DNA of 64,000 bases from Rhodovastum sp963804495 (GTDB lineage: Bacteria; Pseudomonadota; Alphaproteobacteria; Acetobacterales; Acetobacteraceae): contig CAWDQN010000006.1 in NCBI GenBank assembly GCA_963804495.1, positions 1 to 64,000 of the forward strand, read 5' to 3'. The position numbers and the translations under genes were made by a program. How positions within the stretch are numbered: position 1 is the first letter of the stretch; every line of letters starts with the position of its first letter. Positions 1 to 8,570 of this stretch are shown here, piece after piece. A model generated the notes under the pieces. It did not search any database. It was given only the letters and a program-made list of their open reading frames with translations, and was not told where the DNA came from.

Positions 1-129
1 GAGCACCGGCTGTTCGCCTCCATCACCATGAACTGTCAGACGGCGAGATGGCATCTCAGAACGTCAAACCAGAATTCCTTTCACGGCGAGTGGAACTACA
101 CCGTCGCTCCAAGGAAGCCGGATGGATAA
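1..129 (+). pseudogene. ISAzo13-type transposase C-terminal remnant
   Basis: The first reading frame is open from the window edge to TAA at 127-129. It begins EHRLFASITMN and ends with FHGEWNYTV. Both pieces resemble the conserved C-terminal part of ISAzo13-family transposases, where an EHRL-like stretch is followed some 50-60 residues later by FHGEWNYT. Here only about 16 unrelated residues separate them, so an internal deletion has removed the middle. The rest of the element lies outside the window or is gone. The family assignment is from memory of the motif, and the deletion is inferred from spacing. Confidence 0.55.
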
Positions 130-152
130 AGCAGTTATGCTGACTCAGGCCC

Positions 153-1715
153 TTACTGAGCCGTCACCCGATACAGATCAGCCACATCGGAGCCCGCTAG
201 CTTTTGGAGCACCGGCGGCAACCGGCCGAGGTCCGTGCCGAAATGAAGCACCAGCACGTCGTCGAATTTCTCCGTCCAGCCAAGCCAATAAATTGTCCCA
301 CCATTGCCGGCCGCCGGCGGCCCTTCCGGGGGGTCGTGCCGTGCAAAACCCTCCCACAACTGCTGCACGCTCAATGCTTTTGCGTAGGGCGACATGGTCT
401 GCCTGAACTCTGGCCGCGCCTGCACCGGTTTTGCGTCGGTAAACAGAAACGGCACGAACGCGTCGCGATCGATCGTTGCCACCAATGCCATATGCCACTT
501 CATCACTCCCTCCGCGGTTCGAAGGGATACCGCCTCGGATTCGTCCACCACCAGCAGGCGCGCGCCCACCGGCAGCGCCGCCACCACCTGCCGCAGCTGC
601 GCAACCTGCGCATCCAGCCTTCGCAATGTCACCAATGCATCCACTGACCGGGTCAGCACCAGAACCGCGGTCACCGCCAATACACCGATGGCCAACGGGC
701 GCGCGAACCGCGGTCCGCGCGATACCGCACCGATCAGCACGATCGCCGCCACCAGAGGCAGCCGGAAATCGGCGAAAAATACCCCGAGCAGCCAATGCGG
801 CACGCAACAAGCCACAACCACCAGCGCCAGCAGCGCCGGCCACACGGAAGGTGCCAGCACGGTGCCCGGCAGCAGCGCCAGAGCGAGCCCCGGCACAACC
901 ACGCATGTCGCCGCCACCCACGCTTCGCCCTGAAAATAGAGCGGCGACAACAGCGCCACCAGCCACTGCGATATCGATCCGAACTGCCATTCGACGCTGC
1001 CTCTGATCCCGGTGTCCGCCGGCCCGAAGGCCACGAGGGCAAATACCGGCAGCGCTTGCGCAGCAGCGGCGGCAAAATCCGATGCCACCACGCCGATCGG
1101 CCGCCCGCTTCTGCGCGCAATTCTGCCCAGCTCATACCCGCCGACCAGAATACCGTAGGCGGCAAACGCAAATGCGTGGCTCAAATAGAGCAGCAGCCCG
1201 CCGGTTCCGAACAAAGCCGCCCGCCGCCAGCGCGGCCAGTCCGCCGTGGCCACCCATCCCGCGAACAGCATCACCGCCAGCCCGGCGGAGACCACGTAGG
1301 GCAGGAACCCGCGCTCCAGCAGGTAATTGTAGCTGACGAGAAACCCCAGCGCTGGCACCAGGCTCAACCGCCGATGCACCGCATAATGCAGCGTGGCCGC
1401 CGCGAGTACCGGCATCAGCACACATAACCCGACGAATATCTGCCCCGCGGCATACAGCGGCATCACGCGCGCCAGCGCGGCCACCGGCAGATCCATGCCA
1501 AAATATGGCACCAGGCGCCAATGGTCTTCATAGAACCGCTGCAGGGCCGGCGAGCGTCCGATGCTCGTCAGGATATGGATCCGCGCCAGATGATTGAGGT
1601 AATCACCCAGGCACGGCACCTGCACGGCGAACACAGGCACCAGCACCACAACCGTCAGCACCGCATATACCGCCAGCGTCACCCGCGGGCCGAACAGGGC
1701 CTCCGCCCGCCTCAC
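153..1715 (-). CDS. Multi-spanning membrane protein of unknown function
   Basis: A 520-residue protein starting at GTG (1715). I count roughly ten hydrophobic segments over residues 1-370, beginning with a strong helix at about 13-32. A soluble C-terminal domain of about 150 residues follows. The early CLGDYLNHLARIHIL stretch, with a charged loop after the first helix, resembles GT-C-type membrane glycosyltransferases and related polyprenyl-sugar enzymes, but no catalytic signature is certain. It sits alone, downstream of nrdJ on the same strand with a gap of about 115 bases. Function is not assigned. A cell-envelope glycosyltransferase is a guess. Confidence 0.7.
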   Translation of the reverse strand: MRRAEALFGPRVTLAVYAVLTVVVLVPVFAVQVPCLGDYLNHLARIHILTSIGRSPALQRFYEDHWRLVPYFGMDLPVAALARVMPLYAAGQIFVGLCVLMPVLAAATLHYAVHRRLSLVPALGFLVSYNYLLERGFLPYVVSAGLAVMLFAGWVATADWPRWRRAALFGTGGLLLYLSHAFAFAAYGILVGGYELGRIARRSGRPIGVVASDFAAAAAQALPVFALVAFGPADTGIRGSVEWQFGSISQWLVALLSPLYFQGEAWVAATCVVVPGLALALLPGTVLAPSVWPALLALVVVACCVPHWLLGVFFADFRLPLVAAIVLIGAVSRGPRFARPLAIGVLAVTAVLVLTRSVDALVTLRRLDAQVAQLRQVVAALPVGARLLVVDESEAVSLRTAEGVMKWHMALVATIDRDAFVPFLFTDAKPVQARPEFRQTMSPYAKALSVQQLWEGFARHDPPEGPPAAGNGGTIYWLGWTEKFDDVLVLHFGTDLGRLPPVLQKLAGSDVADLYRVTAQ

Positions 1716-1829
1716 ATCACCCGCAGCACCGCTCCTTCAATTCCACCGTCGCATGGGTGTCCCTGTTGCCCGGCGCACGCTGCGCTGTCCAGACGTTATC
1801 GCCTCAATCTGGCGGTCGCCCGCCGCCGC

Positions 1830-4268
1830 TCAGATCGGGCACACGCCTCCGGCGCATTGCAGGTGCGCCAGGTCGATCATTTCGTGCAGTGCCGGGTCGC
1901 GGATGTCGGCCAGGATCGCGGCGAAGCGGGCCTCGGGCACTTCCTCCTCGGGAAGGTACTCGTAGCCCAGCGCGTGGTCCGGCCGGCTCGGCAGCACCGC
2001 GCAGCAGCGGATGCGTGGCTGGTTCGCCAGCACGATGGCACGGAACGAATCGAGCCCATGCAGGTCTGTGAACACTTTCAGCGTGTATGATACCTGGTTG
2101 CCGCGCTCGGCACCGATCCAGTGCCGCTCCAGCAACTCCAGCCAGCGATAGTGCTGCGACGGGCTGGCCTCCGGGGCGGTCACCAGCCGCGCCCCCAGGC
2201 CCAGGCGCTGCATCAGCGGCAGGGTCGGGAAGCCGACGATCGACATGTTCGGGAAGCTGTTCAGGGTGCGGATCGGGTAGCCGCGGGCTTCGTATTCGGC
2301 CAGCAACTTATCGCTGTCACGCGTCCAGGCGCCGGTTGCATCCTTGGTGCCCTGGAACATCACCCAGCGCAGATACTGCCGCCGCGCCGGCAAATGGGCG
2401 CCCTCGGTCAGACCGAACAGCTTGCTGGTGGTGCCGGCCGGCTTGACCGTGGTCACCGTGAACGGCGCCGGGCGGGCGAGTTCCGCGGCATAGATATCGC
2501 CTTCCTGTTTGGCGACGGCGGAGAGATGCGCCAGCATGTCCCAGAACGGCGCGGACCGGGGCTCGTCCAACAGATCGTCGAACGCCAGCCCGAAACGCAC
2601 CCAGGCCCATTCGTGCAGGCCGGTCGGGCCGATGCCCATGCGGTTGGTGCGCTTCACCTCCTCGGCATACAACGCGTCCATGGTGTTGGCACGGCTCAGG
2701 AAGCGCACGCCCAGCCGCACCGCCTCTTCAACCCGCGCGTCCCACAGGGCCGCCACGTCGGCGGGGATGCAGCCCGGCACGTGGTCTTCCGGGTTGCCCG
2801 GGCAGGCCAGCAACGGGGCAAAATCGGCGATGACGCAATAGCCGCCGGTCACGTGCAGCACGATCTCGCCGCAGGGGTTGGTCGTCACCGGGAAGCGGGC
2901 GACATTGGCGCGGCGTGACAGCGCGGCCAGCAAATCGGCGGCGTGGTCCACCTGATACCGGATGGAGCGGAAATCGCGCCCGTCGGTGTTGACCGGCTTG
3001 TCCCAGGCGGTGCCGGTGCGGTGGTCCTCCAGCCGGTCGCCATTGATGAAGCCGGGCTCGCCGTTGATGTAGGCGCAGCGGGTGACATCCTCGAACACCG
3101 CCAGCGCGTGCCGGGCGAGCGGGGCCAGTTGCTCCAGCGGGGCCCCATCGGTCACCAGCGCGGTTGCCTGCCCGACGAGCCGCCAGAACTCCGCGTCGAC
3201 CATGACCGAGTTGTTGGCGGTCCACATGCCGCCCTCGCTCTTGCAGCGGATGAAGCGGAAGATGCCGGGATCGCGCCAGGTTTTCGTCGCCATGCGGGCG
3301 GCGCGGCGGGCGCCGCCGACCTGCACCTCGACCGAGAGATGGTGGTCAATCAGCAGCGCCTGTTCCCACAGCGGCAGGTCGGCGCCGCTGCTGCGTGCGG
3401 GGGCGATGACATGGCGGCGGATGTTCAGCAGCGCCCGCAGCATGGAAATCGGGCCGGAGGCGGGACGCCCCTGCATGCCACGAATCGGCGCCCCGCGCGG
3501 GCGGATGGCGGACAGGTCGAACACCACCCTTGTGCCGCGGGCGCCCTGGAAGGCGAGGCTTTCCAGCAATTCGATCGCCTTCGCCCAGCCTTCGCGGCTG
3601 TCGGCCACCTGGTGGATGATGGCGCCGGCCGGGGCGCGGGCGAGGTCGGACAGCAGCTCGCGGCCGATCCAGTCGCGCACCGCGTCTGTGTCGGTTCCGG
3701 GCGGCAGCGACAGCTCGGCGGCGAAATGGCGCACGTCGGCGTCGCTGCGGGGGTAGTCGCGATGCGCCGGGGACAGGTAGAGGAGAATCTCCGGCGCCCC
3801 GGCCCAGTTCACCGCCACCAACTCGTCGTCATAGGCGCGGCCGACGCCGCTGCCGTTCAGCAGCAAATAGAACTTGGCGAAGCTGGTGATGGCGGTGGCG
3901 CAGTTGGTGAACACCTCCATGTTGCGGCCGGCCTGGTCCGGGTCGCCGTGCTGCAGGTGCCGCCCGGAGGTGATCAGGGCGCCGGTGGCGATGGCATTGC
4001 GCAGGCGCGCCTGCTCGTCCTGCTCGGCGCCGGTCAGCGGACGGCCCAGGAGCGACATGTTGCCGGCCGCCACCCGGTCGGCCACGCGGCCGAAGCATTC
4101 CTCATCCTCGGGGCGGAACACGGTGCGGCGAGCCACGGCCAGGCCCATGCCGGGCTCCAGCTTGCGGGCAGGCAGGGGGGCGGTGCCGAAGGCGGACGGG
4201 GAGGACTCCAGGCGGGAGACAGCCTCGCGGACAGAGCGCAGCAAAGCCGGGGCGACTGAGCCGTCCAT
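1830..4268 (-). CDS. nrdJ: Adenosylcobalamin-dependent ribonucleoside-triphosphate reductase (class II, monomeric type)
   Basis: An 812-residue enzyme that reduces ribonucleotides to deoxyribonucleotides using B12 radical chemistry, so it does not need oxygen. Visible landmarks are Cys123 in TNCATAITSF and Cys466 in NPCGE, which is the radical-site motif. The MGIGPTGLHEW loop follows near residue 545. The C-terminal Cys805/Cys810 pair (CAGGVC) has the five-residue spacing of the reducing pair in the Lactobacillus enzyme. The ATG at 4268 is chosen because AGGAG lies 8 bases upstream and a NrdR-box promoter lies immediately beyond it. The frame continues open upstream for almost 200 codons, but that part reads antisense to the neighbouring methyltransferase gene. 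Confidence 0.92.
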   Translation of the reverse strand: MDGSVAPALLRSVREAVSRLESSPSAFGTAPLPARKLEPGMGLAVARRTVFRPEDEECFGRVADRVAAGNMSLLGRPLTGAEQDEQARLRNAIATGALITSGRHLQHGDPDQAGRNMEVFTNCATAITSFAKFYLLLNGSGVGRAYDDELVAVNWAGAPEILLYLSPAHRDYPRSDADVRHFAAELSLPPGTDTDAVRDWIGRELLSDLARAPAGAIIHQVADSREGWAKAIELLESLAFQGARGTRVVFDLSAIRPRGAPIRGMQGRPASGPISMLRALLNIRRHVIAPARSSGADLPLWEQALLIDHHLSVEVQVGGARRAARMATKTWRDPGIFRFIRCKSEGGMWTANNSVMVDAEFWRLVGQATALVTDGAPLEQLAPLARHALAVFEDVTRCAYINGEPGFINGDRLEDHRTGTAWDKPVNTDGRDFRSIRYQVDHAADLLAALSRRANVARFPVTTNPCGEIVLHVTGGYCVIADFAPLLACPGNPEDHVPGCIPADVAALWDARVEEAVRLGVRFLSRANTMDALYAEEVKRTNRMGIGPTGLHEWAWVRFGLAFDDLLDEPRSAPFWDMLAHLSAVAKQEGDIYAAELARPAPFTVTTVKPAGTTSKLFGLTEGAHLPARRQYLRWVMFQGTKDATGAWTRDSDKLLAEYEARGYPIRTLNSFPNMSIVGFPTLPLMQRLGLGARLVTAPEASPSQHYRWLELLERHWIGAERGNQVSYTLKVFTDLHGLDSFRAIVLANQPRIRCCAVLPSRPDHALGYEYLPEEEVPEARFAAILADIRDPALHEMIDLAHLQCAGGVCPI

Positions 4269-4276
4269 CAGGCGAA

Positions 4277-4325
4277 CTCCTATATGTTGGGATGCTTGGC
4301 CTCGATGGCACACAACATATGGGGT
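4277..4325 (-). promoter_or_regulatory. Pair of NrdR boxes upstream of nrdJ
   Basis: Two imperfect 16-bp palindromes lie at 4277-4292 and 4310-4325. They share the core CAACATAT and are about 33 bp apart centre to centre, close to three helical turns. The upstream box matches 13 of 16 positions of the NrdR consensus acaCwAtATaTwGtgt, and the downstream one about 10. Tandem boxes at this spacing in front of RNR genes are the known signature of the repressor NrdR. The upstream box covers the predicted -10. Confidence 0.72.
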
Positions 4326-4343
4326 CAGCCTGTGGCCTGTCAA
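4314..4343 (-). promoter_or_regulatory. Predicted nrdJ promoter
   Basis: On the minus strand a perfect TTGACA (4338-4343) is followed after 18 bases by TATGTT (4314-4319). The -10 lies inside the upstream NrdR box, which suits repression by occlusion. Confidence 0.55.
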
Positions 4344-4381
4344 TCGCCGCGGCGGTGCGACGCGCCTTCGCCGCGGCGTTG

Positions 4382-5074
4382 TCAGGCGGCGAAAAGCAGC
4401 ACCGGCGGCCCCGATCCGGGGCGGGCGAAGTCGAACACCACCCAGGCGTGGTGGTGCTGGGCGGTGTTGGTGCGCTCGCCCATGTCGAACCAGCGGATGC
4501 GGTGGGTGAGCGCGATGACGGCGCTCCACGGGCCTTCGCTCATCAGCGCGGCGGCGCGTTTGCCGGCGATCCACTGGAAGCGCACCAGCAGTGCGACCTG
4601 CCCGCGCACGGGGGCGGCCAGCGACAGGCAGTGGCTCACGAATCGGAGCATGGCGGCGGGGGATTTCTCCTGGCCGACATGCGAGCCGGTGTCGCCATAG
4701 GGCGGGTTGGTCACCAGCGCATGGCAGCCTTCCGGCATGGCGGTGCGGGTGAAAATATCGATGCCGGGGGTGCCGAAACCGTGATCGGCGATATCGGTCG
4801 AGACCACGCTGTGACCGTGCCGCTCCAGCAGGGTGGAGATCGCGCCGGTGCCGCAGCACGGCTCCCAGACCTTGTCGCGCAGGGTCACGTGGCGCAGCAG
4901 TGCCTCGGTGACCCAGGTTGGAGTCGCGTAGAAGTCGCGCGATTTGCGGTCGTAGCCGGACAGATGGACCGGCCGGCCATGACCAGAGCGGCGTGGCGCC
5001 GGCGCGGGCGGCAATTCCTCGGCCGGCGCCGGGGCGAACAGGTCGAGCAACAGCGGCCGTCCTTGCACGTTCAT
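4382..5074 (-). CDS. SAM-dependent DNA methyltransferase-like protein
   Basis: About 230 residues from ATG at 5074 (an in-frame ATG at 5134 adds 20 residues; neither has a strong ribosome site). The order DFYATP, then EPCCGTGAIS (SAM-binding loop), then STDIADHG, then TNPPYGD (the catalytic NPPY of N6-adenine methyltransferases) matches the phage-type adenine methyltransferase fold. The C-terminal half has no separable target-recognition domain. There is no restriction enzyme partner in the window, so a solitary or phage-derived methylase is the likeliest reading. It is encoded just upstream of nrdJ on the same strand with about 110 bases between them. Confidence 0.75.
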   Translation of the reverse strand: MNVQGRPLLLDLFAPAPAEELPPAPAPRRSGHGRPVHLSGYDRKSRDFYATPTWVTEALLRHVTLRDKVWEPCCGTGAISTLLERHGHSVVSTDIADHGFGTPGIDIFTRTAMPEGCHALVTNPPYGDTGSHVGQEKSPAAMLRFVSHCLSLAAPVRGQVALLVRFQWIAGKRAAALMSEGPWSAVIALTHRIRWFDMGERTNTAQHHHAWVVFDFARPGSGPPVLLFAA

Positions 5075-5193
5075 GCGCCAGTCATAAACGCCCCGCCCGA
5101 GTCGCGAAGACGCCCCGGGGCGCCACGCCGCCATGAGCAGGCGCGAGCTGATTCGCGCCCGTTGTCGTCATCCGGTGATGACGGAAATCGCCA

Positions 5194-5290
5194 TCAGCCG
5201 GTGCGCAGGCGGGGTGGCGGCAACCACCAGGGACGGCGGCTTGCGGTGGGACGCGGGTCGATTGTGGGTTGGTGGTGGGTCGGGTCCGGC
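5194..5290 (-). repeat. Dispersed 97-bp repeat, copy A
   Basis: The reverse complement matches 23017-23115 with about five mismatches by eye. Both copies end in an in-frame TGA after coding for PTASRRPWWLPPPRLR(T/S)G. Confidence 0.85.
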
Positions 5291-5805
5291 CGGCGTGGCG
5301 CGGCGGGGGGCGTTGCTGGGGATGCGGGGGCGGCGGGTGTGGGGGTGATGGGGCGGGGCGGGTGCGCGGGCGGGAGGCCGAGCATGCGGCGGATGGGGGC
5401 GAGGGTGCGACGGGCGGCGGTGCAGGCGAGCAGGTCGGCGGCGGCGGGATCGGCCAGCAGCGCCTGCAGTTGGGCGGCGCAGGCGGCGGCTTCGGCGCCG
5501 AGGGCGCGGATCAGCCAGGCGCGGGCGGTGGGAAAGGGTGAGCGGCGGCGGGGGCCGCTGTGGTTGCGGGCGCGGGGCCTCGGCGGCGGCAGGGGGCCGG
5601 CGGCGAGACGGGCGCACAGGCGGTCGAGGCGGCCGGCCGCGTGGGTGAGGTGCCGCCACAGGGGGATGATGAGGGCGGCGTGCAGCGGATGATTGAGGAA
5701 GCGGCGGGCGATGAGGGCGGCGAGGGTGCGGAGGATGACGCCGAATCCGGTCCCGCCGAAGGATGGGGCGAGGTTGGGGGTGGCGGGGTGGGGCTGGGCG
5801 TTCAT
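5194..5805 (-). CDS. Hypothetical alanine/proline-rich protein
   Basis: 203 residues from ATG at 5805, preceded by TAGGA. The N-terminal two thirds is helical and alanine/arginine-rich, with several LLA-type heptads at about 95-140. The C-terminal 50 residues are proline-rich and end in PRPTASRRPWWLPPPRLRTG. No family is recognised. The last 97 bases of the gene recur almost unchanged, in the opposite orientation, at 23017-23115 next to an unrelated gene, so this 3' end is a dispersed repeat or the scar of a duplicated gene. Codon use is GC-extreme but coding-like. Confidence 0.55.
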   Translation of the reverse strand: MNAQPHPATPNLAPSFGGTGFGVILRTLAALIARRFLNHPLHAALIIPLWRHLTHAAGRLDRLCARLAAGPLPPPRPRARNHSGPRRRSPFPTARAWLIRALGAEAAACAAQLQALLADPAAADLLACTAARRTLAPIRRMLGLPPAHPPRPITPTPAAPASPATPPAAPRRPDPTHHQPTIDPRPTASRRPWWLPPPRLRTG

Positions 5806-6168
5806 GGACTATATTCCTAGCACGCGCAGTCGGCCGATAGCAAGGGAGATTCAGGAAGGCGGTGTTCCGCCAATGCGAGGGCCCAGAAGGGATGGGGCGT
5901 CGGCAGCTGGCGGCGCAGATGCCGGGTCTGCGCCGATGGTGGTCAGAACGTAGGCGGGAGAGCGCGGCGAATCCCGCCGTCGCAATGGCGGTTGGCGGGG
6001 TGCCGGCGGGAGAACGACGGCAGCCCGCAAGCGGCGGGATACGCTTCGCTTTCCCGCCCTACGTGTTGCTACGTCTTGCTGCGGCTTGCTCAACCGCGAA
6101 AAATGATCGTATTTATCATGGACGTTCGTATCTCGTTCACGGTCGCCCGGTTCAGCCGGCAACCGGCT
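5806..6168. other. Intergenic, no gene seen
   Basis: The stretch holds GC-rich inverted patches such as GGCGGGA...TCCCGCC near 5953-5990 and another near 6038-6060 (GCTTCGCTTTCCCGCC). A similar word occurs around 23235-23265. No reading frame here has recognisable content. Confidence 0.5.
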
Positions 6169-6553
6169 TCAGCCTGAACGCTCCCGCACGATCTCGATCC
6201 CTTTCTGGCCTCCAAAAACACCCGAGACGGGGGCGATTGCAATGCGCGCAGGGCTCTCAAAGCGCACGCGGCGGATTTGTTCGACAATCAGCTCCGGCTT
6301 GGATGCGTCATCAGCGTGGGTCACCAGTTCCCTGCCATCGAACTGGTAGGGTCCGGTGTAGGCGATAAAGGCGCGCGGCGGGGAATTGAGCGGCAGCGTT
6401 GCCCTGCCGTCTCCTACCACGACCACCATTCGTTCGGCCTCGAATGTGACGACCCCCTATTGGCTGGGGGCCAAGCGGAGATGTCAGTGGGATGCCGGCA
6501 TCATCGAAAGCACGCGCCTCCACAAGTTTCCAGGTTCCGACAAGGCTTTGCAT
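6169..6553 (-). CDS. Lipocalin-like domain protein, frame broken at 6453-6457
   Basis: The gene starts at ATG 6553 with GGAGG five bases upstream, coding MQSLVGTWKLVEARAFD, typical of the N-terminus of lipocalin-like (DUF4488-type) proteins. After GPQPIG the frame is lost. Removing one C from the five-C run at 6453-6457 restores GVVTFEAERMVVVVGDGR and then the family-like AYTGPYQFDG...HADDASKP...RVRFES to the stop at 6169. The restored protein is about 127 residues, normal for the family. Either the extra base is a sequencing error or the gene is a recent pseudogene. Ligand and role are unknown. Confidence 0.75.
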
Positions 6554-6776
6554 ACGATCCTCCGGGTTTGCTCTCGCCAACCCACTGAAAACACATGGAC
6601 CACTACCACCCTGGAACCCAGTATGAGCCGCGCTGTAATATCACGCTACCAAGGCTGGGGGGAGCGGCGGACCTGCGACCGCGACAGCCGACGAAATGTA
6701 AGCGTCGGGTTGTGCCTTGTGGCGCTGGTTTGAAAATCAAGACTTCCGGCAATCCTGCTTCAGCTCAGGAAGGCAA

Positions 6777-6798
6777 ATCGGCCCCGCTTGGGGCCGAT
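6777..6798 (-). terminator. Hairpin downstream of the 6823-7194 gene
   Basis: A perfect 9-bp stem (ATCGGCCCC/GGGGCCGAT, loop of 4) lies 24 bases past the stop codon. The tail TTTGCC is only weakly T-rich, so termination is likely but not certain. Confidence 0.5.
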
Positions 6799-6822
6799 TC
6801 ATGGCGACAGAATTTTAGATGG

Positions 6823-7194
6823 TTATTCGAGTGGTAGTTTTACGCGGTTTGCACCGCCGAGTTTTTTCCAAGCGTCGAGGCGATGTGTCGCTGCGCCGAA
6901 GCTGATCTCCATCAGGTTGCAAACAGCGTAGCGGCTTTTGCCAGCGTCAAAGAGACGGTAGCAAACCTCAATACCGCGAGGGGTAAGCTTCATCACACCC
7001 CCCACTTCGTATTTATTTGCAGGATCCTTGGGGTCGAGTTCAACTGTGTCCGTTTCCACTTCGGGAAGCAGGAGGGACTTCAGGGTTATAAAGCCAGCCC
7101 TTACTCTTTCGAGCGCGTCGGTGATGTTGTTGAGGGCGTCCGCTACGGCGGCCGGATTGTAGCCGTTGGGGGTGGTGGGGCTGATCGTGGACAT
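6823..7194 (-). CDS. Hypothetical protein
   Basis: 123 residues from ATG at 7194, with GAAGG five bases upstream and a good sigma-70-type promoter 30 bases beyond. The N-terminal third is a helical stretch (residues about 12-40). The middle is acidic (ETDTVELDPKDPANKYEVGG). The C-terminus, GIEVCYRLFDAGKSRYAVCN, looks like a small helix-turn-helix-like or DNA-contacting segment, but this is only a visual impression. Base composition is lower in GC than the housekeeping neighbours, and the next gene is a recombinase, so transfer is likely. No family is recognised. Confidence 0.55.
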   Translation of the reverse strand: MSTISPTTPNGYNPAAVADALNNITDALERVRAGFITLKSLLLPEVETDTVELDPKDPANKYEVGGVMKLTPRGIEVCYRLFDAGKSRYAVCNLMEISFGAATHRLDAWKKLGGANRVKLPLE

Positions 7195-7228
7195 GATGGC
7201 CTTCGCTAACCAGGTTAAGGACACTGGC

Positions 7229-7257
7229 TGTATATAACCCATCTACATACACGTCAA
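7229..7257 (-). promoter_or_regulatory. Predicted promoter of the 6823-7194 gene
   Basis: On the minus strand TTGACG (7252-7257) and TATACA (7229-7234) are separated by 17 bases, with the start codon about 35 bases further on. This is one of the few near-consensus promoters in the window. Confidence 0.6.
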
Positions 7258-7373
7258 GTGCCTTCTGTAAGCACCCTATAGACAGAGTTTGGTTGTCGGG
7301 CATTCCAAAACTCAAGACTTTCGGAAACTCCGCTTGCCTGTGCCATGTCAATGGGTTACGCTACCCGAAAGAT

Positions 7374-7945
7374 ATGACCGAAACAGACACGCCATCCCGA
7401 CGCCTCGGCTATGCCCGTGTCAGCACCTACGGCCAGACGCTCGGCGCGCAGCTTGAGCAGCTGCGCGCCGAAGGGTGCGCCAAGATTTACCGGGAGAAGG
7501 CCAGCGGAGCGCAGGCCGACCGGCGCGAGTTGCTGCGCCTACTGAAAGACCTGGCCGCCGGTGACGTGGTGACGGTGACGCGGATCGACCGCCTGGCCCG
7601 CTCGACCTTCGACCTGTTCGCTATCGTCAAGCGCATCGTGGACGCCGGGGGCAGTTCCGGTCACTGGCCGAGCCGTGGGCCGACACGTCCGCCAGCACCG
7701 GGCGGTTGATGATCGCCGTGCTTGGCGGGCTGGCCGACGTGGAGCGCGATCTTATCCGCACCCGCACGGCGGAAGGCCGGAGCCGCGCCAAGGGGCGCGG
7801 CCAGCACATGGGCCGACCGCCCAAGCTTACCCCGCAGCAGCAGGCCGAGGCCCGCCAGCGCCGCGCCGAGGGCGCGACGCTCAAGGAGCTAGCGCGGAGT
7901 TACAACGTCGGCGTGGCGACGATTTCGAGGCTGGCCGAAGCATGA
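7374..7945 (+). CDS. Serine recombinase (resolvase/invertase), frame broken at 7647-7651
   Basis: The protein starts LGYARVSTYGQTLGAQLEQL, the catalytic-serine motif of resolvases, followed by VTRIDRLARSTFDLF. The frame is lost after VDAGG at a five-G run. One more G restores QFRSLAEPWADTSASTGRLM and GLADVERDLIRTRT, then the C-terminal helix-turn-helix (residues about 150-190, GATLKELARSYNVGVATISR). The restored protein of about 190 residues has normal resolvase length. Its stop overlaps the ATG of the next gene (ATGA). As sequenced it is inactive: either a one-base sequencing deletion, a pseudogene, or a phase-variable tract. Confidence 0.85.
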
Positions 7946-8556
7946 CCTTCAGCGATCTTCTCACTCCAAAGCCGTATCGTTGGCCGAAGAAGGGGGATCT
8001 TCCTTTCCGGCAGGCCAAGCGCTCCGATGCTGCCGGCCCACTGGCCCGTGATCCTCTGACTCGCACGGTATCGATTATGGGCGGGTTTATGCTTGCTGGC
8101 ACCTCGCTTGCGGATCAGGCGCTGAAGGAAAAAGTCCAGCGCTACGATTTGGTCTACCCGATGCTATTCTGCTACCGTCATGCCATTGAGACAGGACTGA
8201 AGTGGCTAATTGCGCAATACGGGCCGCCGCTGGATGTCGTGCCGGAATGCCTTGATGATACGCATGATCTGTTGAAGTTATGGAACGACTGTATTCGCCT
8301 CTTCCGAGCGTGCGGAACCAACGACGACGATGAAGCAATAACGGCCGTCGGCAAGATCGTCAAACAATTCCATGACTGGGACAAGAGCGGAATCGCTTTT
8401 CGGTATGCCACAAAGAAAAACGGTGGAGTTTTAGAATTCCAGCGTCCAAACATCGACATTTTCAATCTGAAGGACGTAATGGAAGGTGTTGCAAATTTCT
8501 TCTCGGGGTCTGACGGATGGCTCGATAATATTGCCGGTGCCCGACCGGCCGTTTAG
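7942..8556 (+). CDS. Hypothetical protein coupled to the recombinase gene
   Basis: 204 residues from ATG at 7942, overlapping the recombinase stop by four bases, so translation is probably coupled. The start is chosen for that overlap. The frame is open further upstream but there it only shadows the recombinase. The middle YDLVYPMLFCYRHAIETGLK followed by DDTHDLLKLWNDC is strongly helical and reminiscent of HEPN-like four-helix proteins, but the RNase Rx4-6H motif is not clear. Composition is lower in GC than the chromosome core. Function is unknown. An accessory or defence-type cargo of the recombinase cassette is a guess. Confidence 0.6.
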   Translation: MTFSDLLTPKPYRWPKKGDLPFRQAKRSDAAGPLARDPLTRTVSIMGGFMLAGTSLADQALKEKVQRYDLVYPMLFCYRHAIETGLKWLIAQYGPPLDVVPECLDDTHDLLKLWNDCIRLFRACGTNDDDEAITAVGKIVKQFHDWDKSGIAFRYATKKNGGVLEFQRPNIDIFNLKDVMEGVANFFSGSDGWLDNIAGARPAV

Positions 8557-8570
8557 GGGGAGTGCGCCAA

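Noticed and set aside
1741..1790. Similar words CCACCGTCGCATG near 1744 and 9228 as a repeat family
   Set aside because: The likeness is about 13 bases only and is consistent with chance at this GC content.
4270..4380. Possible cobalamin riboswitch before the B12-dependent RNR
   Set aside because: The leader is short, no B12-box (GCCACTG-like) word is visible, and NrdR boxes explain the region better.
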